From Streptomonospora salina (GTDB lineage: Bacteria > Actinomycetota > Actinomycetes > Streptosporangiales > Streptosporangiaceae): 64,000 nucleotides of DNA. Positions within the stretch are counted from its first letter, which is position 1. Each line of letters starts with the position of its first letter. Where the stretch lies: the NCBI RefSeq assembly GCF_014204715.1, contig NZ_JACHLY010000002.1:62001-126000 (forward strand), in the 5' to 3' direction. Below, in pieces: positions 17,134 through 25,289 of the stretch. The notes beneath the pieces were generated by a model. The model was not told where the DNA came from and ran no database searches. It saw only the letters and a list, made by a program, of their open reading frames with translations. The position numbers were made by a program, and so were the translations under genes.

Positions 17134-17805
17134 TCAGCCGTCCTCTGCGACCAGCCACCGGGCGTTGTCGCGGCGGCGCTGCACCACCTCACCCCGCATA
17201 CGCTCCATGCGCCGCACCACCTTGCGCCGCCTACGCCTGGCCAACCGGTCGATATAGACCCGCCCCAGCGTGTGATCGGTCTCGTGCTGCAGACACCGCG
17301 CGAAATAGCCGCTGCCGGCGACCTCCACCCCGTAGCCGTCCCGATCGCACCCACGCACCGACGCATACTCCGACCGCGCCAGCTCCGCATGCGGACCCGG
17401 CACCGACAGGCACCCCTCGTCCTCCACCACCGACGACCCGCCGCACCCCTCCAACACCGGGTTGCACACATGCCCCACATGCCGCACCCCGTCATCGTCG
17501 AAGCAGTCGTAGACGAACACCGCCGCATCCACCCCGACCTGGTTGGCCGCCAACCCCACACCCTCGGCCGCATACATCGTCACGAACATGTCATCGATCA
17601 ACGACGCCAACCACGCCCCGCCCCACCGGCTCTCCCCCACCCGCCGGCACGGCCGGTGCAGCACCTCGGCACCCACCTCCACGATGTCGCGCACCCGGCC
17701 CCGCCGCGCCTCCGGCGCCAAACGGGGAAACCCCTCCACCGCCACACCCTGCAGGTACACCCGCACCTCGGCACCGTCGAACTGCGTAGCCGATGACTCA
17801 GACAT
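17134..17805 (-). CDS. def: Peptide deformylase
   Basis: A 223-residue metalloenzyme that removes the formyl group from nascent proteins. The three diagnostic motifs are present: GVGLAANQVG (motif 1, near residue 82), EGCLSVPG (motif 2 with the metal-ligand Cys) and QHETDH (motif 3, two His ligands and the catalytic Glu). Motif 3 normally reads QHExDHLxG; here it is QHETDHTLG. The C-terminus adds a very basic tail (RRRRRKVVRR) that could contact the ribosome. Probably an accessory deformylase, since no fmt gene adjoins it. G-ending codons reflect the strand bias of this block. Confidence 0.92.
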   Translation of the reverse strand: MSESSATQFDGAEVRVYLQGVAVEGFPRLAPEARRGRVRDIVEVGAEVLHRPCRRVGESRWGGAWLASLIDDMFVTMYAAEGVGLAANQVGVDAAVFVYDCFDDDGVRHVGHVCNPVLEGCGGSSVVEDEGCLSVPGPHAELARSEYASVRGCDRDGYGVEVAGSGYFARCLQHETDHTLGRVYIDRLARRRRRKVVRRMERMRGEVVQRRRDNARWLVAEDG

Positions 17806-17930
17806 CGCTGGACTCGCTCATTCCTCAGCAGGGGCGGACACACCCCGCACACCCGGGGCAACGCCACGCAAAATAGCACAAACCCCCAGGTCAGGCCGAC
17901 CTCACCGGCACACCGCCCCGACAGTCCAGC

Positions 17931-18374
17931 TCAGCGCCACCACCCCCCGCCCCCACCCAGGCACCGCACCAGATAATCCCGCAGCGACACCGCCACCAAC
18001 CGACGCCGATCCGTCTCGTGATCCCACACCACGATCCCCGGACCGTAATCGGTATGCACCCAAGCGAACTGCGGCCCCATGTCGCTGTCGCCGAAAAAGA
18101 TCAACTCCTCGAACGGCGCATACAGCTCCACATAATCCGGCTCGGCCCGCATCGCCAGGTTGTCCTCCACCACCCGCCGCGCCGGCCACACCACCGCATC
18201 GCCGTACTCGTTGCACACCCCGTCGCAGGCACCGAAGAACGACGCCAACTCGAACGGCACCGGCAACCCCAACTCCTTCTCGATCAGGGCCACGGCCGAC
18301 TCCTCCGCCGGCTCGGCCAACGCCGCCCGCGGGTACAGCTCCACGATCAGTTCACGCCACACACACAGAATCAT
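17931..18374 (-). CDS. SMI1/KNR4 (SUKH) family protein
   Basis: About 147 residues: an N-terminal helical part (WRELIVELYPRA), IEKELGLPVPFELASFFGACDGV, which is the SUKH signature, and ELIFFGDSDMGPQFAWV further on. SUKH proteins often serve as immunity proteins against secreted nuclease toxins, but stand-alone copies are common and no toxin gene adjoins this one. Start is uncertain: ATG 18374 or 18389, neither with a clear Shine-Dalgarno; the frame stays open to 18833. Confidence 0.7.
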   Translation of the reverse strand: MILCVWRELIVELYPRAALAEPAEESAVALIEKELGLPVPFELASFFGACDGVCNEYGDAVVWPARRVVEDNLAMRAEPDYVELYAPFEELIFFGDSDMGPQFAWVHTDYGPGIVVWDHETDRRRLVAVSLRDYLVRCLGGGGGWWR

Positions 18375-18783
18375 CACAGGTTGCGGCATTACACGGGAAA
18401 CCGGAGCCCGCGCGCCCCCCGAATCCACCTCCACATCCGCCCACCGGGAATACCGCCCCCACCCCACCCGTTGCACCCACTGCGGACCGGTGCGGTAGCA
18501 AGTGTCCCCCGGGCTCCACTCAACGCCTTCGCGGAATACCGCGCCCACCCGGCGCTCCGGCACCGGAGGCGGCCACGGAACCGCGTTGCGCCACGCGCCG
18601 AGAGGCGACCGCCGCACCGGCCCGCACCACACCCCACCCCAGCGCCCCGGGCACCGCCCACGGGCGCCGCAGTCATGCCCCGCCCCCACCACCCGCGCAC
18701 AGACACGCCCGCCACGGTGCGTGCCCCACACCCCACAGCACGGCTCAATGGGTCCCACAACCACCGACCCGCCAGGAGACCCC
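18375..18783. other. About 400 bp without a convincing gene
   Basis: The leftward frame of the SMI1-like gene stays open through most of this stretch, but the translation is low-complexity and unlike the family, so it was not included. The right end carries AGGAGA, the ribosome binding site for the gene at 18784. Confidence 0.4.
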
Positions 18784-19749
18784 GTGCCCGCACCCGCCAC
18801 CCGCCTCATCTGCACCCTCACCGCCACCGCCACCGCCCTGGCCCTGACCCCGCCACCGGCCGCCGCCGCACCCGCCTACCCCGGCCACACCACCAGCCGC
18901 TACATCACCGCCGACGGCACCCCCGCCGACACCCTCCGCGCCCACGACGCCGGATGCGCCGACGCCACCGCCGGCCACCACGGCCTGCGCATCCTCTTCC
19001 TCGGCACCCAAGAACACCCCGACCGGCTCCGCCACCCCGGCACCACCGCCGACACCACCACCCCCCGCATCCCCACCACCGCCGCCGCCGACATCGCCGC
19101 CGCCTACACCACCGGCTTCGCCACCTGCAACACCACCGGCGCCACCGCCCACCTCGCCCTCGGCGTCAACAACAAAAACGACGGCGGCACCGACCCCGCC
19201 ACCGCCGGCGCCGACTGGGCCCGCATCACCGACACCGCAGCCCGACGCGCCATCACCCCCGCCGTCACCGTGACCGCAGCCCTCGACGCCGAACCCTCCT
19301 GGTCCTCACCCGCCTGGGCCCGCGCCTGGATCGACGCCTACACCGCCACCACCGACCGCCGCATCTACGCCGCCAACTCCGCCGGCGGCTGCCCCACCCC
19401 CGAACAGGACTCCACCACCTGCAACAACGGCTGGACCGTCGCCGACATCCACTACCTCGCCACCGGCGCCGCCCCCACCGTCCACGCCCTCCCCCAGATC
19501 TACCGCACCGACGGCATCCAAGCCCGCCAATGGGCCGCCATCAGCGACTGGGGCGCCCACCACCGCAACCAGCCCCTACGCGCCGCCGGCGCCCTCTCCC
19601 AACACACCGCCTGCACCCAACGCGGCGGCTGCCACCGCACCGACAACACCCCCCGCCAAGCCTGGACCCAACTGCGCGACGCCCTCGACGCCCGCGACAC
19701 CACCCGCGTCCACGCCCTGCCCTACGCCACCGACATGCGCTGGCCCTGA
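18784..19749 (+). CDS. Secreted protein, possible GH25/DUF1906-like TIM barrel
   Basis: A 321-residue protein starting at GTG 18784, 7 bp after AGGAGA. Residues 1-28 are a Sec signal peptide (hydrophobic TLTATATALALT, Ala-rich cleavage region). The mature part has an early HDAGCAD, a central AALDAEPSWSSPAWARAW, and ALPQIYRTDGIQARQW. This pattern of acidic residues at strand ends recalls lysozyme-like TIM barrels (GH25, DUF1906), but the match is weak. Four to six Cys could form disulfides. Its last 19 codons and 38 bp downstream are duplicated at 27938-28033, so the island beside it inserted at this gene's 3' end without breaking it. Confidence 0.65.
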   Translation: MPAPATRLICTLTATATALALTPPPAAAAPAYPGHTTSRYITADGTPADTLRAHDAGCADATAGHHGLRILFLGTQEHPDRLRHPGTTADTTTPRIPTTAAADIAAAYTTGFATCNTTGATAHLALGVNNKNDGGTDPATAGADWARITDTAARRAITPAVTVTAALDAEPSWSSPAWARAWIDAYTATTDRRIYAANSAGGCPTPEQDSTTCNNGWTVADIHYLATGAAPTVHALPQIYRTDGIQARQWAAISDWGAHHRNQPLRAAGALSQHTACTQRGGCHRTDNTPRQAWTQLRDALDARDTTRVHALPYATDMRWP

Positions 19750-19787
19750 CCCCCGCACCCGCCCGACCCACAGCCCAGCACCACCGA
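19692..19787 (+). repeat. Left 96-bp direct repeat of the island (attL-like)
   Basis: This 96-bp segment recurs at 27938-28033 with two mismatches (19724 and one near 19766). It covers the end of the secreted-protein gene plus 38 bp downstream. Its length, position at a gene 3' end and the integrase remnant beside the other copy fit an attachment site. Confidence 0.85.
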
Positions 19788-19828
19788 TCCGGGGGCGAGG
19801 AGGTTCCCCCGCTTCGCCGGAGACGTGA

Positions 19829-20158
19829 TTAGCCCTGCCCTTCTCGGGTGCTGTAGGCCTCCTCTTCTACACCCCGAAGGACTCGTCGAAGGGGCAATTC
19901 CTGGAAGCGAAGGAGAACCTCCAGCGCATGCTGGCGTCCATACCGCTGAGCGATGATGAACGCGCGGCAGCGGAAGAAGGACAGACCGCGCTCGACAAAC
20001 TACTCACCCGACTCGCAGACGTTCCAACACCAGCAGGACCTACTCCCCGCCAGATCAGCGCTCCCGCTTCGGCAACGCTCCTGCCGGTCATCAACGTCGC
20101 CCCCAAGGGCGGACCGCCAATCACGCCGGAGTGTGGCCATGGCATGGTCAATGGGTAG
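19829..20158 (+). pseudogene. 3' fragment of an unidentified gene at the island's left edge
   Basis: An open frame without its own start reads LLFYTPKDSSKGQFLEAKEN, then a helical charged segment and RLADVPTPAGPTPRQ. The tail looks like the C-terminal end of integrase/recombinase-type proteins of actinomycete elements, but this is from memory and weak. The upstream in-frame stop at 19826 lies near the direct repeat, so the gene was cut at the island boundary. Confidence 0.45.
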
Positions 20159-20169
20159 ACGGGCCCCGG

Positions 20170-20414
20170 AGTGACCGAAGGATCCACAAGGCTACCGAGC
20201 AGGGCATGCGTGCCCTGGGGCCCCGTCGCAGCAAGAGGAATCCGATCGCGCTGGCCGCCAGGACGACCGCCCATGCGGGTGTCCGCCACACCGCCAGGGC
20301 CACGCACGCCACACGGCCATGGCCATCGTCGCAGGCGAGACCACACCCTGGACGAAGACCGGGATGTACAGTGCCGCGGCGCCGATGCCCACCGCCGCTC
20401 CGGCTCCGGCCACC
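20170..20414 (-). pseudogene. Remnant of a small two-TM membrane protein
   Basis: Two hydrophobic stretches in different frames (AVGIGAAALYIPVFVQGVV and WRTPAWAVVLAASAIGFLLL) look like one small membrane protein broken by a frameshift. It follows the thioredoxin remnant directly. No family recognised. Confidence 0.35.
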
Positions 20415-20562
20415 GCGTCCTCGTGCTTGTCCGAGACCTGTTCGAAGACGGGGCCGAACCTGTGTCATGGGCGGCACCATTCGGCCCAGAGCCGATGATC
20501 ACGAAGTCGTTCGCTGAGATGACCTCGTTGAAGTTGTCTGCGGTCAGCTCGACGGTGCTCAG
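20415..20562 (-). pseudogene. Thioredoxin remnant (frameshifted, active site lost)
   Basis: Read leftward: an AGGAG site, then CTG in place of a start codon, then STVELTADNFNEVISANDFV, a typical actinobacterial thioredoxin N-terminus. A 1-bp loss follows; in the shifted frame comes WAEWCRP followed by TGA where the second active-site Cys codon should be, then FGPVFEQVSDKHED. The rest of the thioredoxin fold is missing. Start codon, frame and active site are all damaged, so it is dead. It lies downstream of the MFS gene on the same strand, in an island that also has a thioredoxin-reductase-like gene. Confidence 0.75.
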
Positions 20563-20615
20563 GAGTGCTACTCCTGCAGGTGATTCGGATATCGGGTAGT
20601 GCTCAATGCGTGGTG

Positions 20616-20659
20616 CGGCTGTCGGGCGCACCACGAGTTCGCGGTGCGCCCGACAGCCG
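20616..20659 (-). terminator. Hairpin downstream of island MFS gene
   Basis: 17-bp perfect stem (20616-20632 with 20643-20659) and a 10-nt loop, 51 bp after the MFS stop codon. Confidence 0.7.
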
Positions 20660-20709
20660 TCTGCCGTGCGGGCGGCGTCGTGCTCCGTCCGCACGGAGTT
20701 CCTGTGAGG

Positions 20710-22323
20710 TCAGCAGGCGGCGACGCTCTCCGCCGCTCCGGCCTCCGGGTCTGTCTCCTCGTCGGTTTCTACGGGGGTGGTGTTCTTCGGGCCGCGCACG
20801 GCGACGTAGACGAGTAGGACACCCATCACGGCGGCGCCGATCCACATAGATTGCTGCCAGCCGTCGACGAAGGACTGCTGTGCGGCGTGGATCAGGTCCT
20901 GGGCGTGGCTGCCGGTGGTGGGCGCGACCTCGATGGCGTTGGCGATGCCTTCACGGGCAGTGTCGGCGGCGCCTGTGGGGATGCCGTCGAGCTTGGCGTC
21001 GATGGCGCTGCGGTAGCCGCTGGCCAGGAGCGCGCCGAGCATCGCGACACCCAGGGCAGTGCCGAACTCGCGGGTGACGTCGTTGAGCGCGGAGGCGACG
21101 CCTTGCTTGGAGCGGGGCAGTGAGCTGGTGATGGCCTCGGTGGAGGGTGTCATCGACAGACCCATGCCGATGCCCATGGCGAGCATGCCGGCCAGGATGG
21201 ACAGGTAGCCGCCTTCGACGGACGCGAACAGAGCCATCAGCGCCAAGCCGAGCGTGGCCGCGGCGATGCCCACGGTCATGGTGGAGCGGGCGCCGATCTT
21301 GGCGGCCACTTTCGGTGCCAGACCGGAGGCCATCATCATCATGACGGCCATCGGCATCATCGCCACGGTGGACAGCAGCCCCGACCAGCCGAGCACGGCC
21401 TGGAAGAATGGGAAGAGGACCACGGCGATGCCGGCCTGGACGCCGAAGACGACGAGCAGGGTGATGGAGCCGGAGGCCAGGCCGCGCTCGCGGAACAGGC
21501 GCATGTCAAGCAGCGAGGCGTCGCGGCGGTGGAGTTCCCAGGCCACGAAGGCGATGGCGGCGACGACGCCGACGGCCAGGCTGAGCAGGGTGATGGGGGC
21601 GGTCCATCCGCGCTCGGGTCCTTCCTGCAGGACGAAGATGAGACCGATCACGGCGAGGGTGGAGACCATCGCGCCGATGGTGTCGAAGGAACGGGTGGAG
21701 CGTTCGCGGGAGTTGGGCACCGACTTCAGTGTCATCGCCAGCGCGACGATGACCAGGACCACGGGCAGCACGAACAGCCAGCGCCAGTCGGCGACGTCGA
21801 CCAGCAGGGCGGAGAGGAACATCCCCAGGATGCCGCCGCCGCCGGCGACACCGGACCACACACCGATCGCCTTGCCGCGCTCCTCCTCGGGGAAGGTGGA
21901 GGTGATGACGGCCAGGGTGATCGGCATGATCATCGCGGCACTGATACCGGCGGCCATACGAGCGGCGATCATCACCGCGGCCGACGGAGCGAATCCTGCG
22001 ACGACGCCGGCGGCGCCGAATATGACCAGCCCGGTGATCAGCATGGGCTTGCGGCCGAGCCGGTCACCGATCGCTCCGAGCGGCAGCAGCAGCGCGGCCA
22101 GGGCGAGGGTGTAGATGTTGATGATCCACAGGACGGTGTTCTGCGAGACGCCGAACTCGACTGCCATATGGGTCTGGGCGACGTTCAGCCCGGACACCGA
22201 GGCGATGACGGCCATCAGTGCGATCGAGACGGTGATCAGGATCGCACGCAGCTGACGCGCATCCGGCGCACTCTCGTCGCTGACCGGAGCGGCCGCCGTC
22301 TGAGGAGGCTGGTTGATACTCAT
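20710..22323 (-). CDS. MFS drug efflux transporter, DHA2 (EmrB/QacA) family
   Basis: A 537-residue proton-coupled exporter with 14 predicted membrane segments. Motif A GDRLGRKPMLITG follows TM2 and the TM5 antiporter motif reads GVWSGVAGGGGILGMFLSALL. The polar N-terminal 30 residues and acidic C-tail (ETDEETDPEAG) are cytoplasmic. ATG 22323 has GGAAGGAAACC upstream. Such pumps expel drugs, dyes or toxic metabolites. It lies downstream of the thioredoxin-reductase-like gene on the same strand with a hairpin between them, and may be controlled by the divergent XRE regulator further upstream. Confidence 0.9.
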   Translation of the reverse strand: MSINQPPQTAAAPVSDESAPDARQLRAILITVSIALMAVIASVSGLNVAQTHMAVEFGVSQNTVLWIINIYTLALAALLLPLGAIGDRLGRKPMLITGLVIFGAAGVVAGFAPSAAVMIAARMAAGISAAMIMPITLAVITSTFPEEERGKAIGVWSGVAGGGGILGMFLSALLVDVADWRWLFVLPVVLVIVALAMTLKSVPNSRERSTRSFDTIGAMVSTLAVIGLIFVLQEGPERGWTAPITLLSLAVGVVAAIAFVAWELHRRDASLLDMRLFRERGLASGSITLLVVFGVQAGIAVVLFPFFQAVLGWSGLLSTVAMMPMAVMMMMASGLAPKVAAKIGARSTMTVGIAAATLGLALMALFASVEGGYLSILAGMLAMGIGMGLSMTPSTEAITSSLPRSKQGVASALNDVTREFGTALGVAMLGALLASGYRSAIDAKLDGIPTGAADTAREGIANAIEVAPTTGSHAQDLIHAAQQSFVDGWQQSMWIGAAVMGVLLVYVAVRGPKNTTPVETDEETDPEAGAAESVAAC

Positions 22324-22402
22324 GGTTTCCTTCCCAAAGGGCATGCGGAATCAGCGCCGGGACAGGACCGGTCGCCAGGTTGGTGAGATAGGGGACTTGC
22401 TC

Positions 22403-22436
22403 ACCGCGCGGACCGCTGGATACCAGTCCGCGCGGT
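22403..22436. terminator. Hairpin between reductase-like and MFS genes
   Basis: ACCGCGCGGAC (22403-22413) pairs perfectly with GTCCGCGCGGT (22426-22436) around 12 nt. It lies after the reductase stop and before the MFS start, both leftward, so it is a terminator, attenuator or operator. Confidence 0.55.
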
Positions 22437-22459
22437 TGTTCAGCAGCGGGGCTTACGTG

Positions 22460-23464
22460 TCAGCCGGTGGTCTTCTGTGCGGCGGCGAGCGCGGCGTCGG
22501 TATCCGCCGTGGCCAGCAGGGCGTTGATGTGGGAGCCGGCCAGGGCTCCGGCCGCAGCGGAGGCGCCGACCTGAGCAGTAAGGTCGGTGGCGTTTCCGAC
22601 CACCCACACACCCGGGACCTCGGTGGTGCCGGCCGTGGCGGAGGCGAAGCGGCGACCCATGCCGTCGGGCAGGTTCTCCACCGGCACCTTCAGACCCTCC
22701 AGGCCCTCGGTGCGGGCCTGCATCTGTGTGGCCACGGCCAGAATCCGCCGCCCCACGAGTGTGCCGTCGGTCAGCCGGACGCCGACCAGGGTGCCGTCGT
22801 CGTTGACGACTTCCTTGACGTCGGTCTCGACGATGCGGATGTTGCGGGCGGCGAAGCGGGCGCGGGTCTCGGAGTCCAGATCGGTGCCGCGGGTGAAGTA
22901 GACGAGGTCATCCGTCAGCTGGCGGAAAAGCCAGGCGTGATGGACGGAGGCGGGGCCGGTGGCGAGGATGCCGATGGGCTCGTCGCGCACTTCATAGCCG
23001 TGGCAGTAGGGGCAGTGCACCACGCTGCGTCCCCAGTGCTCGGCCAGGCCGGGCACCTCGGGCAGCACGTCTCGCAGGCCGGTGGCCACCAGCACCCGGC
23101 GCGCCGTCACTGTGCGGCCGTCGGCCAGGGTGACCGTGAACCGCAGATCACCGTCCGCTGAGGGGGCGGCGGGTTCGGCCGTGGCCACTTCCCCGAAGAC
23201 GATCCGGCCGCCGTACTGGCGCACCTGTTCGCGTCCGCGCTTGAGGATCTCGGACGGCGGGGTGCCGTCCAGGACGATGAAGCCGTGCATGGCGGCGGCG
23301 GGGGCGTTGCGCGGGGTACTGCTGTCGACGACGACGACCGAGCGGCGCGAGCGGGCCAGCATCAGCGCGCTGTTCAGGCCCGCTGCGCCGCCGCCGATCA
23401 CCACGACATCCACGGTCCCGTTGGGCAGTGCATCGCTCTCGTGGTGGGAAATCTGCGCAGACAT
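22460..23464 (-). CDS. Thioredoxin-reductase-like FAD/NAD(P) oxidoreductase
   Basis: A 334-residue two-dinucleotide-fold flavoprotein. The FAD motif GGGAAGLNSA is at about residues 25-34, the redox CxxC is CPYCHGYE near 130-137, and the C-terminal FAD-contact motif is GVWVVGNATD near 290. An NADPH motif of the GxGxxA type is replaced by ILATGPASVHHA, so electron donor use may differ from classic TrxB; the closest type is the ferredoxin- or substrate-oxidising branch (TrxR-like holomycin/gliotoxin dithiol oxidases share this build). ATG 23464 follows AAAGGGCGCGAG. Divergent from the XRE-cupin gene across a shared operator. Confidence 0.82.
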   Translation of the reverse strand: MSAQISHHESDALPNGTVDVVVIGGGAAGLNSALMLARSRRSVVVVDSSTPRNAPAAAMHGFIVLDGTPPSEILKRGREQVRQYGGRIVFGEVATAEPAAPSADGDLRFTVTLADGRTVTARRVLVATGLRDVLPEVPGLAEHWGRSVVHCPYCHGYEVRDEPIGILATGPASVHHAWLFRQLTDDLVYFTRGTDLDSETRARFAARNIRIVETDVKEVVNDDGTLVGVRLTDGTLVGRRILAVATQMQARTEGLEGLKVPVENLPDGMGRRFASATAGTTEVPGVWVVGNATDLTAQVGASAAAGALAGSHINALLATADTDAALAAAQKTTG

Positions 23465-23485
23465 CTCGCGCCCTTTCGTCGTACC

Positions 23486-23505
23486 TGGTCCCCTGTGCCG
23501 GACCA
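23486..23505. promoter_or_regulatory. Inverted repeat between divergent reductase and XRE genes
   Basis: TGGTCC (23486-23491) and GGACCA (23500-23505) are perfect complements with an 8-bp spacer, in the 83-bp divergent promoter region. Likely operator of the adjacent XRE-cupin regulator. Confidence 0.5.
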
Positions 23506-23547
23506 CCTGTATTCGACGTTAAGCGCACTTTGCATCCAGAGCATACC

Positions 23548-24144
23548 ATGTTGCCTATGACGCAAGAAGATGGGCAGTTGGACAGCCTCGTACGCAAACG
23601 GATCCGCGCGCTGCGTGTCGCACAGGGCTGGTCGCTGGAGGAGCTGGCCACCCGGGCCCACCTCAGCCAGTCCTCACTGAGCCGTGTCGAGAACGGCCAG
23701 CGCCGCCTCGCCCTGGATCAGCTCGTCACCCTCGCCCGCGCCCTCGACACCACCTTGGACCAGCTCGTGGAGAACGCCGCCGACGACGTCGTCATCAGCC
23801 CGATGATCGACGGCACGCACGGTCTGATGCGCTGGCCCGTCAAGGGCGACCCCGGTATGAGTGTGGTGCGTCAGCGGATGACCGACCCGCCGCCCGACAA
23901 CCCGGCCCGTATGCGCGCCCACCCCGGCCGCGAATGGCTCGTCGTGTTGTCCGGTACCGCCATCCTCATGCTCGGTCACCAGCGCTTTCGTATCGAGACC
24001 AACCAGGCCGCCGAGTTCCCCACCATGATGCCGCACGCCATCGGCGCTGAGGGCGGACCGTGCGAGATCATGGGCATCTTCGACCGCGACGCCCGCCGCG
24101 GCCACCAGAAGGACGCCGGCGCCGACGACTCCGAAGCCGGCTGA
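23548..24144 (+). CDS. XRE-family HTH regulator with C-terminal cupin domain
   Basis: A 198-residue regulator. Residues 14-70 are a Cro/CI-type HTH (RIRALRVAQGWSLEELATRA, LSQSSLSRVENGQRRLALDQL). Residues 105-180 are a small cupin (HPGREWLVVLSGTAILMLG, FPTMMPHAIGAEGGP) that binds the effector in this architecture. Such proteins repress adjacent efflux or detoxification genes. ATG 23548 and 23557 are both possible; no clear ribosome site. Divergent from the reductase gene, and the first of a rightward run within the island. Confidence 0.85.
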   Translation: MLPMTQEDGQLDSLVRKRIRALRVAQGWSLEELATRAHLSQSSLSRVENGQRRLALDQLVTLARALDTTLDQLVENAADDVVISPMIDGTHGLMRWPVKGDPGMSVVRQRMTDPPPDNPARMRAHPGREWLVVLSGTAILMLGHQRFRIETNQAAEFPTMMPHAIGAEGGPCEIMGIFDRDARRGHQKDAGADDSEAG

Positions 24145-24244
24145 GCAGGCGCCCGGGCCCCCGCGGGTCACGGGCCGCAGCCCCGCCAGAGCCCCTCGGC
24201 GCGGCGGGCGATATTGCGTTGCGGGCAGCACGCCAACCCACCTT

Positions 24245-24261
24245 CTTGCGCATTCCGCAAG
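24245..24261. promoter_or_regulatory. CTTGC-N7-GCAAG box upstream of methyltransferase
   Basis: CTTGC and GCAAG are separated by 7 bp, 41 bp before the methyltransferase start. The same box with identical geometry recurs at 25212-25228 before the next gene. Confidence 0.5.
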
Positions 24262-24301
24262 CGATCGTGCTGGAGGAGCATGGCGGACTTACGGTGAAGC
24301 C

Positions 24302-25195
24302 ATGACCCACACACATCAGCACACCCACCACCACGGCGACAGCGGTCACCACCCCGGCCACGACCGCGTCGGCCACCACGAGCACAGCGATGGCGGCCAG
24401 GCGGAGATCCTCGATCTGGACGCCGAGGTGCTCGCCGAGCACATAGCGTCCATCACCGCCTGGCTGCCCCTGCAAAGCGAGCCCCGCCGGATCGTGGACC
24501 TGGGCTGTGGCACCGGCGCGGGAACCTTCGCACTCTTCGAACGCTTCCCCGACGCACACGTCACCGCCGTCGACACCTCGGCCGGGCACCTCCAACTCCT
24601 GCGCGAGAAGGCACGCGCCCGCGGTATCGAGGGGCGCGTACGGACCGTGCAGGCCGACCTCGACGCCGAACACTGGCCCGACCTCGGCACACCGGATCTG
24701 GTGTGGGCCTCGGCCTCGATGCACCACATGGCCGCCCCCGCCCGCGCCCTGCGCAGCGTCCGCGAGCTGCTCGCCCCCGGCGGCCTGTTCGCCGTCGTCG
24801 AGCTCGCGGGATTCCCCCGCTTCCTGCCCGCCCACGCCCCGGAGAGCCAGTCCGGCCTCGAAGAACGCGCCCATGCTGCGACCGACAGCTTTCACGCCGA
24901 GCACGTTCCGCACCGCGGCGCCGACTGGGGCCCGATGCTGACAGCCGCCGGCTTCACCGTCGAGGACGAGCGCACCATCACCGTCGACATCGACGGTGCG
25001 CGCAGCGAAGCGATCGGCCGCTACGCCTACGGCAGCCTGCAGCGCATCCGCGGCGTCGCCGCACCCGCCCTCAGCCCCGAGGACCTCGCCGCACTCGACG
25101 AGCTCCTGGACACCAACAGCCCGCACAGCCTTCTGCGCCGCGAGGATCTCGCCGTACGCACCGAGCGCACCGTCTGGGCCGTCCGCCGCGCCTGA
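24302..25195 (+). CDS. SAM-dependent methyltransferase with His-rich N-terminus
   Basis: A 297-residue class I methyltransferase. SAM motif I is VDLGCGTGAGT near residue 64-74, then AVDTS (motif II) and the IV region DLVWASASMHHM. The first 35 residues contain about 13 His (HTHQHTHHHGDSGHH...), which could bind metal. Substrate unknown. It follows the XRE gene by 157 bp with its own CTTGC-N7-GCAAG promoter box, and is followed by DUF1684 with the same box, so both probably belong to one regulon in the island. Confidence 0.85.
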   Translation: MTHTHQHTHHHGDSGHHPGHDRVGHHEHSDGGQAEILDLDAEVLAEHIASITAWLPLQSEPRRIVDLGCGTGAGTFALFERFPDAHVTAVDTSAGHLQLLREKARARGIEGRVRTVQADLDAEHWPDLGTPDLVWASASMHHMAAPARALRSVRELLAPGGLFAVVELAGFPRFLPAHAPESQSGLEERAHAATDSFHAEHVPHRGADWGPMLTAAGFTVEDERTITVDIDGARSEAIGRYAYGSLQRIRGVAAPALSPEDLAALDELLDTNSPHSLLRREDLAVRTERTVWAVRRA

Positions 25196-25211
25196 CCCCA
25201 GCGCCCAATTG

Positions 25212-25228
25212 CTTGCCGCACACGCAAG
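25212..25228. promoter_or_regulatory. CTTGC-N7-GCAAG box upstream of DUF1684 gene
   Basis: Second copy of the inverted repeat (arms extend to 6 bp, 25211-25229), 61 bp before the start at 25290. Confidence 0.5.
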
Positions 25229-25289
25229 CATCGCCTGCACAGCGCCATCGCCGCGACTCGACAGCGCGGCGGAGAGGAAAGGGAGCATC

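Noticed and set aside
17931-18833. 300-residue version of the SMI1-like protein
   Set aside because: The N-terminal 150 residues are low-complexity and do not match the family; the domain begins near 18374.
19788-19870. Structured DNA at the island's left edge as a possible tRNA attachment gene
   Set aside because: No cloverleaf with the TTCRA loop could be drawn; the repeat lies in a protein gene's 3' end.
20460-20562. TGA at the second Cys of a thioredoxin active site, suggesting selenocysteine
   Set aside because: The start codon is CTG, a base is missing upstream and the C-terminal half is absent; it is a plain pseudogene. No SECIS-like structure was seen.
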